Origin: JBARRO01 sp049644265 | GTDB taxonomy: Bacteria; Bacteroidota; Ignavibacteria; UBA10030 | Assembly (NCBI GenBank): GCA_049644265.1 | Contig: JBARRO010000035.1 | Span: forward strand, 1 to 6,133 | Length of the DNA stretch: 6,133 nt | Direction: 5' to 3' | In this document: positions 1-5,428 of the stretch, piece after piece | Numbering within the stretch: position 1 is the stretch's first letter | Layout: every line of letters begins with the position of its first letter | Program-made: the position numbers and the translations under genes | Notes under the pieces: generated by a model | Seen by the model: only the letters and a program-made list of their open reading frames with translations | What the model was told of the DNA's origin: nothing | Database searches by the model: none

Positions 1-564
1 CTGTATACTGTGGCGGTGGGGATGAAGATTACCTGGAAGCATTTGTTCGTTCCGGCGGTCACCGTGCAGTACCCTGACGTAAAGCTCAAGCTCCCCGAGC
101 GTGCCCGGAACCGGTTGTATGTCAACATCGACGATTGCATCGGTTGCGACCAGTGTTCCATGGCGTGTCCGGTCGACTGCATTATCATCGAAACGATTAA
201 GGCAACCCCCGACCAGGATCTCGGCGTTACCTCAACAGGAAACAAGAAGCGCCTTCATATTCCGAAGTTCGACATCGACATTGCAAAGTGCTGCTATTGC
301 GGACTCTGCGTCTATCCGTGCCCGACGGAATGCATTGTCATGACCGATGTGTACGAGTTTGCAGAGTTTGACCGTCACAATCTAATCTACAACTACAGCC
401 GCATGACGCCGGCCGAAATCGAAGAGGCGAAGGAGAAGCTGAAGAAATCGGAAGCGGAAGCGGCGGCGAAGAAAGCCGCAGCGGCGGCAGCGCCTAAACC
501 TGTGTCCGCCCCGGTGCCTGCAAAACCCGAGCCTCCGAAACCGGCAGGTGGACAAACCCCATAA
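1..564 (+). CDS. nuoI: NADH-quinone oxidoreductase subunit I (5' partial)
   Basis: NuoI is the connecting-arm subunit of complex I. Its two [4Fe-4S] clusters (N6a and N6b) pass electrons toward NuoB and the quinone site. Two CxxCxxCxxxCP motifs are visible. Counting from the GTG at base 10, they are C43/C46/C49/C53-Pro and C94/C97/C100/C104-Pro. The family signature MKITWKHLF...VTVQYP lies at residues 5-22. The frame is open to base 1 (Leu-Tyr-Thr before that GTG), and NuoI proteins normally have a longer N-terminal helix before this signature. I therefore take the real start to be upstream of the window, with the GTG and the later ATG (base 22) internal. After the ferredoxin fold, residues 136-184 form a Lys/Glu helix that becomes an Ala/Lys/Pro-rich tail, which is unusual beside short NuoI proteins. 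The gene ends at TAA, 3 bases before nuoJ. The family call is very secure. Confidence 0.97.
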   Translation: MYTVAVGMKITWKHLFVPAVTVQYPDVKLKLPERARNRLYVNIDDCIGCDQCSMACPVDCIIIETIKATPDQDLGVTSTGNKKRLHIPKFDIDIAKCCYCGLCVYPCPTECIVMTDVYEFAEFDRHNLIYNYSRMTPAEIEEAKEKLKKSEAEAAAKKAAAAAAPKPVSAPVPAKPEPPKPAGGQTP

Positions 565-567
565 GAT

Positions 568-1071
568 ATGGACCTCTTTATCATAATCTTCTATGCGTTT
601 GCAATCATCACGCTGGTCGCCGGCGCAGTGGTTGTGTTTTCCAGAAACATCGTCCGGTCGGCGTTCGCATTGCTGTTTGCGTTTTTCGGAGTCGCGGGAA
701 TCTACGTACTACTCCTCGCCGATTTCATCGCGGTGACGCAGCTAATGATTTACGTGGGCGGCATCCTCGTCCTCGTCATTTTTGGCGTCATGTTGACCCA
801 GCGACAGATCAGCGTGGATCTGAAAACCGGGACGATCCAAACGCTTCCGGCAGTCATCATTGTGGCAGCGTTGGCGGGCACGCTCGTCGGCGTGTTCTGG
901 TCGACAGGATGGAACAAGGCGGCGGAGCTCACCGATACCGGGTCGACCGCCCCAAAGCTCGGTGAAATGCTCCTTACGACCTATCTGCTTCCGTTTGAAG
1001 TTGCATCGGTCATTCTGCTCGTCGCGCTCATCGGGGCAGCAATGATCGCCCGGCGGGAAAAAAAGGCTTAA
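568..1071 (+). CDS. nuoJ: NADH-quinone oxidoreductase subunit J
   Basis: NuoJ is a membrane-arm subunit of complex I beside the quinone site, helping couple quinone reduction to proton pumping. The 167-residue product has five hydrophobic segments, at about 2-24, 28-50, 54-77, 92-112 and 140-162, matching the family. The third contains the conserved ADFIAVTQLMIYVGGILVLV block (residues 51-70). Its Tyr62 and the glycines after it correspond to the region known in other complexes to switch between alpha and pi helix. The closing segment carries LPFEVASVILLVALIGA (141-157), also typical, followed by a basic end. Start: ATG three bases after the nuoI stop and in the same reading frame as nuoI. 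The only purine-rich stretch upstream (AGGTGG, 546-551) is 16 bases away, too far for a good ribosome site, so translational coupling to nuoI is likely (inference). Confidence 0.96.
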   Translation: MDLFIIIFYAFAIITLVAGAVVVFSRNIVRSAFALLFAFFGVAGIYVLLLADFIAVTQLMIYVGGILVLVIFGVMLTQRQISVDLKTGTIQTLPAVIIVAALAGTLVGVFWSTGWNKAAELTDTGSTAPKLGEMLLTTYLLPFEVASVILLVALIGAAMIARREKKA

Positions 1072-1073
1072 GG
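1070..1073 (+). promoter_or_regulatory. Ribosome binding site for nuoK
   Basis: AAGG overlaps the last bases of the nuoJ stop codon and lies 6 bases before the nuoK ATG. This spacing suits a short Shine-Dalgarno element and supports the start at 1080. The match is only four bases, so confidence is moderate. Confidence 0.5.
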
Positions 1074-1079
1074 CACATC

Positions 1080-1412
1080 ATGCAACAATTCATTGAATGG
1101 CTTCAGCATCCTGGGCTTCAACATTTTCTCATCATCAGCGGATTGCTCTTTTCCCTGGGTCTTTTCGCAATTCTCACACGGCGCAATGCGATTATGGTCC
1201 TCATGGGAATCGAGCTTATTCTCAACGCCGCGAACATCAACTTCGTAGCGTTTTCCCGCTATTCAACGGGGACATTTGACGGCCATGTCGTGGCGATTTT
1301 TGTCATCATCCTCGCTGCAGCGGAAGCGGCTATCGCCCTCGCGATCGTGTTGAACATCTACCAGAATTTCAACACCGTCAACGTGGACGAATTGAACCAG
1401 TTGAAAGATTAA
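1080..1412 (+). CDS. nuoK: NADH-quinone oxidoreductase subunit K
   Basis: NuoK is a small membrane subunit of complex I, homologous to mitochondrial ND4L and part of the proton path between the quinone site and the antiporter-like subunits. The 110-residue product is slightly longer than the roughly 100-residue E. coli protein, with about ten extra N-terminal residues and a polar C-terminal end. Three membrane helices are seen at about 16-32, 37-58 and 69-94. The two functionally important buried acids are present. Glu45, in GIELILNAAN, matches E. coli Glu36. Glu82, in AAAEAAIALAIV, matches E. coli Glu72. The ATG at 1080 lies 8 bases after nuoJ with an AAGG six bases upstream. An ATG at 1199, in the same frame, would remove helix 1 and is rejected. 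Confidence 0.97.
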   Translation: MQQFIEWLQHPGLQHFLIISGLLFSLGLFAILTRRNAIMVLMGIELILNAANINFVAFSRYSTGTFDGHVVAIFVIILAAAEAAIALAIVLNIYQNFNTVNVDELNQLKD

Positions 1413-1424
1413 GGTGGGGGAGCT

Positions 1425-1440
1425 GTTAATTGGTTAATTG
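1425..1440 (+). repeat. Two-copy 8-base tandem repeat (GTTAATTG)
   Basis: GTTAATTG occurs twice head to tail (1425-1432 and 1433-1440). It is followed by GTGAGATG (1441-1448), which may be a decayed third copy. The unit is AT-rich in a GC-leaning operon. It differs in sequence and period from the heptamer repeat further along the same gap. Confidence 0.7.
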
Positions 1441-1458
1441 GTGAGATGCATAACTTTG
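1430..1458 (+). promoter_or_regulatory. Possible Bacteroidota-type promoter upstream of nuoL
   Basis: TAACTTTG at 1451-1458 matches exactly the TAnnTTTG -7 consensus known for the main sigma factor of Bacteroidota. A TTG at 1430-1432 lies 18 bases upstream, near where a -33 TTG/TTTG element would sit. Transcription would then begin inside the heptamer repeats and could give an extra nuoLMN transcript. The call depends on the host belonging to that phylum, which is not proven, and a six-base match can arise by chance. Confidence 0.25.
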
Positions 1459-1492
1459 AACTCTGAACTCTGAACTCTGACTCCTGATTCTT
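1458..1492 (+). repeat. Heptamer tandem repeat (GAACTCT) before nuoL
   Basis: Three perfect head-to-tail copies of GAACTCT occupy 1458-1464, 1465-1471 and 1472-1478. Two degenerate units of the same length follow, GACTCCT (1479-1485) and GATTCTT (1486-1492). The array ends 2 bases before the nuoL ATG, where a ribosome binding site would normally be. It is non-coding on the + strand and changes in copy number would alter only the leader length. Confidence 0.85.
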
Positions 1493-1494
1493 CC

Positions 1495-3756
1495 ATGTCT
1501 CACGACACCCTCATAACGCTGGCCGTCATAGTGTACCTGCTCCCGCTGTTGGGATTTGCCGTGCTTATTTTCTTCAGCAAGAGGCTGCCGCGGCAGGGTG
1601 ATTGGCTGGAGACATCTTTTGTTTTTGCCGGCCTCGCCCTCTCGCTCGCAATTCTCTGGACCAAGCTCTCCCTCTACCACGATGAAACGATCCAGACCGT
1701 ATTCACGTGGGTTGATTTTGGAAACACCCCCGGCTTCGGTCCGTTGAAGATTAACCTCGGGTTCATGATCGACAACGTTGCTGCGATCATGCTCGTCGTG
1801 GTGATGATTGTCAGCTCGCTCGTGCACCTGTTCTCGATTGGTTACATGGAGGGCGATGTTCGGTACGGCCGATACTTTGCTTACCTGGGAATCTTCACGT
1901 TCTCCATGCTCGGCATCGTCGTCACGAACAATTTCTTTATGATGTATGTCTCATGGGAGCTGGTCGGACTGAGCTCGTATCTTCTCATCGGCCACTGGTT
2001 TGAAAAGAAATCCGCTTCTGACGCCGCGAAAAAGGCCTTTATCGTCAATCGCGTCGGCGACGTCGGAATGTTCATCGGCATTCTGATTCTGTTCTCCACC
2101 TTTCACACCTTCACGTTCGAAACGATCTTTTCGTCGATAAAATCCGGAAACGTTCCGATGGGGAGTAACGCCTGGCTCACGGCGGCGGGAATCCTGATCT
2201 TCTGCGGCGCCATCGGGAAATCTGCTCAGTTCCCGCTTCATGTCTGGCTCCCGGATGCCATGGAAGGTCCCACGCCCGTCAGCGCGCTGATCCATGCTGC
2301 CACCATGGTCGCCGCGGGCGTGTATCTGGTGACGCGAACGTTTGCGATGATGACCGCCGATGCGCTCTTGGTGATTGCCTACATCGGAGCGATCACGGCC
2401 TTCATTGCGGCGACGATTGCCATTGCGCAGAACGACATTAAGAAAGTGTTGGCCTACTCCACGGTCAGTCAGCTCGGATACATGGTGCTGGGACTCGGAG
2501 TCGGTGCGTACACTGCCGGCTTCTTCCATCTCACCACCCATGCAATGTTCAAAGCCGGCTTATTCCTCGGTTCGGGTTCGGTGATTCATGCCATGCACCA
2601 CGCGTTGCACCACGCGAACGACCACCACACGGACGCCCAGGATATTCGAAACATGGGCGGCCTGAGGACGAAGATGCCCGTCACGTTCTTCACGTTCCTG
2701 ATGTTCACGCTTGCGATTTCCGGCGTTCCGTTCACATCCGGATTCCTGAGCAAAGATGAAATCCTTGCCGGAACACTCGCGTTCGGAAGTCTGACCGGCC
2801 ATTACTTCATCCCCATCGTCGGATTCCTGGTCGCGGGTTTAACTGGGTTCTATATGTTCCGGCTCGTCATCCTCACATTCCTCGGTGAGCACAAGGATCA
2901 ACATCGGTTTGATTTGATTCACGAGTCGCCCGCGGTCATGACCATCCCGCTCATTGTTTTTGCGGTCCTCTCCTTCTTTGCATTCTACAGCCTGAATCCC
3001 TTTGGTGCTGCGTCAGGATGGTTCTACCACGCTGTTGAGCGTCCGGAATCGGTCGTTCCTGCAATTGTTGCAGCAGCTGGGACGCTGCAGTTTGAGGAGG
3101 CACTGCATCATTCGCACATTCTCGCGATGGTTCTCTCGTTGACCGTAGCTGGGATCGGAATTCTCGCCGCCTTCATGACATACTATTGGAAGAAGATTAG
3201 CGCCGACGTTGTTGCGGAAAAGACAAAACCGTTATACAGATTCCTTCTGAACAAATGGTATTTTGATGAACTGTATGATGCGACCGTGATCAACGGAACG
3301 CTGGCAGTGACGCGAGCCTACCGATGGTTTGACGAGCATATTATCGACGGGATTGTCAACGGTGTTGGACGTTGGACGCTGGGCATCACGATCGGAACAA
3401 GGAAGACATGGGAGGAAGGAAATTTTGGAGCGGTCGTGTACCTGGTTGTTGCCGGTGTTGTCTCCCTGTTCACGGGATGGGTTGCGGGCCCCGATCTGCT
3501 GCCGGCAGGGGCGGGCCTATGGAAAATGGCGGAGTACGGCCTCCTGGGGCTTGGCGTCTCGGGACTGACCTTCTTCCTGTTCTACGTTGGCGTCGGCGGT
3601 TTTGACAATAAAATCATCGATGGTCTCGTCAATCTTGTGGCATATCTTGCAGGATTCTTCGGTCTCTTGTTCCGGAGAGTTCAAACGGGAAAGATCCAGA
3701 CGTATCTCGTCTTCGTCCTTCTCGGTGTTATGATCTTTTTCCTGTGGTTTAAGTAA
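1495..3756 (+). CDS. nuoL: NADH-quinone oxidoreductase subunit L
   Basis: NuoL is the distal antiporter-like (ND5-type) subunit of the complex I membrane arm and translocates protons. Expected charged residues are visible: Glu155 in YVSWELVGLSSYLLIG (E. coli Glu144), Lys242 in GKSAQFPLHVWLPDAMEGPT (E. coli Lys229), His267 in ALIHAATMVAAGVY, Lys353 in HAMFKAGLF, and Lys420-Asp421 in GFLSKDEIL. At 753 residues it is well over the 613 of E. coli. The excess comes from a His-rich loop (365-378), a long linker around 500-545 containing FEEALHHSH, and an extended C-terminus. The C-terminus has two FDxxIIDGxVNxV motifs (612-624 and 703-715) and ends with the usual RRVQTGKIQTY plus final helix. The ATG at 1495 fits the family N-terminus but has no Shine-Dalgarno motif. 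It is followed 37 bases later by nuoM. Confidence 0.97.
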   Translation: MSHDTLITLAVIVYLLPLLGFAVLIFFSKRLPRQGDWLETSFVFAGLALSLAILWTKLSLYHDETIQTVFTWVDFGNTPGFGPLKINLGFMIDNVAAIMLVVVMIVSSLVHLFSIGYMEGDVRYGRYFAYLGIFTFSMLGIVVTNNFFMMYVSWELVGLSSYLLIGHWFEKKSASDAAKKAFIVNRVGDVGMFIGILILFSTFHTFTFETIFSSIKSGNVPMGSNAWLTAAGILIFCGAIGKSAQFPLHVWLPDAMEGPTPVSALIHAATMVAAGVYLVTRTFAMMTADALLVIAYIGAITAFIAATIAIAQNDIKKVLAYSTVSQLGYMVLGLGVGAYTAGFFHLTTHAMFKAGLFLGSGSVIHAMHHALHHANDHHTDAQDIRNMGGLRTKMPVTFFTFLMFTLAISGVPFTSGFLSKDEILAGTLAFGSLTGHYFIPIVGFLVAGLTGFYMFRLVILTFLGEHKDQHRFDLIHESPAVMTIPLIVFAVLSFFAFYSLNPFGAASGWFYHAVERPESVVPAIVAAAGTLQFEEALHHSHILAMVLSLTVAGIGILAAFMTYYWKKISADVVAEKTKPLYRFLLNKWYFDELYDATVINGTLAVTRAYRWFDEHIIDGIVNGVGRWTLGITIGTRKTWEEGNFGAVVYLVVAGVVSLFTGWVAGPDLLPAGAGLWKMAEYGLLGLGVSGLTFFLFYVGVGGFDNKIIDGLVNLVAYLAGFFGLLFRRVQTGKIQTYLVFVLLGVMIFFLWFK

Positions 3757-3778
3757 CGACGATGTTCCCAGGCCTCTT

Positions 3779-3784
3779 AAGGAG
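3779..3784 (+). promoter_or_regulatory. Ribosome binding site for nuoM
   Basis: AAGGAG lies 9 bases upstream of the ATG at 3794 and is the strongest Shine-Dalgarno match in the window. It fixes the nuoM start and shows that at least some genes of this host use canonical ribosome sites. Confidence 0.75.
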
Positions 3785-3793
3785 CAGATAATA

Positions 3794-5404
3794 ATGGAAT
3801 TGCACTTCCTCGGTATCGGCGTCCTCACATGGATTACCTTCCTGCCGATTCTCGGTATGATCGCCGTCCTCATGATCCCCAAAGGGAATGACAATGCGGT
3901 CAAATGGACCTCCGCTGTGGCGACCTTTTTGCAGCTTGTTCTTGCCGTCCTGATCTTCATGCGGTTCGACCACGGACTGGCGGGAATCAATTCACAGGAA
4001 GGCATGCAGTTTGTCGACAAAGCACATTGGATTGATATCAAGAGCGTTGCGTGGTTTGGGCGGATTCAAATCGAATATTTCATGGGAATCGACGGCATCA
4101 GCGCCCCCATGGTGATCCTCACCGCGCTGATCAGCTTTATCGCTGTGTTCGCCTCGTGGAACATCGAAAAGGCGCTTAAAGGGTATATGGCAATGTTGCT
4201 GCTCCTTGATACCGGCATGATGGGAGTGTTCGTTGCCCTCGATTTTTTCCTGTTCTATGTGTTCTGGGAAGTCATGCTCCTCCCCATGTATTTTCTCATC
4301 GGTGTCTGGGGCGGCCCCCGTCGTGAATATGCCGCGATCAAGTTCTTCCTCTATACGCTGCTGGGAAGCGTCCTGATGCTTCTGGCGATGATCGCGCTCT
4401 ACTTCAGCGTTGCAATTGTCGACCCCACCACGGGCGAAAAAATCCATACGTTCAACATGCTGGCGATGATGAATCCTGCGAACTTTGAGCCGGGATCCCT
4501 CCTCGCGGGCGCGGGCACGAACTTCCGGATGCTCGCATATCTTGCCCTGTTCATTGGGTTTGCGATCAAGGTTCCGATTTTTCCGTTCCACACGTGGCTT
4601 CCCGATGCGCACGTTGAAGCGCCGACCGCAATCAGCGTTATTCTTGCGGGCGTTCTGCTGAAGATGGGCACGTACGGCCTCCTGAGGATCAGTTATCCCA
4701 TGTTCCCCGAAATGGCAGTCCGCTTTGCCGTGCCCCTTGCGATCCTGGCATTCATCAATATTGTGTATGGCGCCTTGTGCGCCATGGCCCAAAAAGATTT
4801 CAAGAAGCTCATCGCCTATTCCAGCGTGAGCCACATGGGAATCGTTCTCCTGGGAATGGCGGCGCTGAATACCCAGGGGATGATGGGAGCTGTTTTCCAG
4901 ATGTTCAATCACGGCACCATCACCGCAATGCTCTTCTTAATCGTCGGCGTTATCTACGACCGTGCCCACACCCGTGACCTCGATGCGTTCGGCGGACTTG
5001 CAATCACAATGCCGAAATACACGGGGATCATGACGGTCGCCTTTTTCGCAGCGCTCGGCCTGCCCGGATTAAGCGGGTTTATTTCGGAAGCATTCTCGTT
5101 CCTGGGCGCCTTCAACGTTGAAAAACTCCGGGTCATTACCATTGCTTCCACACTCGGTATCGTGCTGACCGCGGCGTATATGTTGTGGACGCTCCAGCGG
5201 GTATTCCTCGGCAAGCCGAACGAAAAGTGGGCATCGATGGCGGATGTCAATGGAAGGGAGATTTTCATGCTGGTACCGCTTGCAGTCATCATATTGGTCC
5301 TTGGAATTTATCCTTCGTTCATGCTCGACATTATGACCACGTCAGTGAATCACCTCGTTGATTTTGTCGCGAAGGGTGGCACGGTGGTGGCAATGGTCCC
5401 GTAG
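3794..5404 (+). CDS. nuoM: NADH-quinone oxidoreductase subunit M
   Basis: NuoM is the middle antiporter-like (ND4-type) proton-translocating subunit of complex I, between NuoL and NuoN in the membrane arm. The 536-residue length is close to the 509 of E. coli. Key residues are visible: Glu159 in VFWEVMLLPMYFLIG (E. coli Glu144), Lys259 in FAIKVPIFPFHTWLPDAHVE (E. coli Lys234), Lys290 in LAGVLLKMGTYGLLR (E. coli Lys265), and Glu432 in LSGFISEAFSFLGAF (E. coli Glu407). The usual MAQKDFKKLIAYSSVSHMG block is at 331-349. A polar loop at about 208-245, with TFNMLAMM, precedes the helix leading to Lys259. Start: ATG 9 bases after AAGGAG. The stop is TAG, unlike the TAA of the four genes upstream, and nuoN begins 24 bases later in the same reading frame. 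No anomaly is seen in the protein. Confidence 0.97.
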   Translation: MELHFLGIGVLTWITFLPILGMIAVLMIPKGNDNAVKWTSAVATFLQLVLAVLIFMRFDHGLAGINSQEGMQFVDKAHWIDIKSVAWFGRIQIEYFMGIDGISAPMVILTALISFIAVFASWNIEKALKGYMAMLLLLDTGMMGVFVALDFFLFYVFWEVMLLPMYFLIGVWGGPRREYAAIKFFLYTLLGSVLMLLAMIALYFSVAIVDPTTGEKIHTFNMLAMMNPANFEPGSLLAGAGTNFRMLAYLALFIGFAIKVPIFPFHTWLPDAHVEAPTAISVILAGVLLKMGTYGLLRISYPMFPEMAVRFAVPLAILAFINIVYGALCAMAQKDFKKLIAYSSVSHMGIVLLGMAALNTQGMMGAVFQMFNHGTITAMLFLIVGVIYDRAHTRDLDAFGGLAITMPKYTGIMTVAFFAALGLPGLSGFISEAFSFLGAFNVEKLRVITIASTLGIVLTAAYMLWTLQRVFLGKPNEKWASMADVNGREIFMLVPLAVIILVLGIYPSFMLDIMTTSVNHLVDFVAKGGTVVAMVP

Positions 5405-5428
5405 ACCTTACTCGGAATTCGTTTTCCC

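Larger units (their letters stand above)
1413..1494 (+). other. nuoK-nuoL intergenic gap with short tandem repeats
   Basis: This 82-base spacer is the longest gap in the window; the others are 3 to 37 bases. It begins with a G-rich run after the nuoK stop, then holds two 8-base repeats, a TAACTTTG box and three or more 7-base repeats ending just before the nuoL ATG. No coding potential, tRNA or convincing terminator hairpin was seen. No Shine-Dalgarno motif lies in the last 20 bases. Confidence 0.8.

Noticed and set aside
10..24. GTG at 10 or ATG at 22 as the real nuoI start
   Set aside because: The frame is open to base 1 and NuoI proteins have a longer N-terminal helix, so the start is more likely upstream. 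No ribosome site can be seen in the few bases available.
1413..1494. Terminator or mobile-element scar between nuoK and nuoL
   Set aside because: No GC-rich stem followed by a T run, and no terminal inverted repeats or target-site duplication. Short tandem repeats explain the unusual sequence.
1426..1827. Minus-strand open frame of 133 codons crossing the nuoK-nuoL gap
   Set aside because: It overlaps the conserved nuoL N-terminus, its product is rich in Asp/Glu/His/Arg with no recognisable fold, and its C-terminal end is simply the translated tandem repeats.
1951..2541. Minus-strand open frame of 196 codons opposite nuoL
   Set aside because: It is antisense to the most conserved core of NuoL and has no motif or plausible start context. 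It is explained by codon composition.
3766..3784. Small hairpin (CTC..GAG) that might mask the nuoM ribosome site
   Set aside because: The stem is only three or four pairs with a tiny loop, too weak to propose regulation.
3992..4912. Long minus-strand open frame of 306 codons opposite nuoM
   Set aside because: It lies wholly antisense to conserved nuoM sequence. The product is a polar, His/Glu-rich mirror of membrane-protein codons with no domain, so it is a composition artefact.
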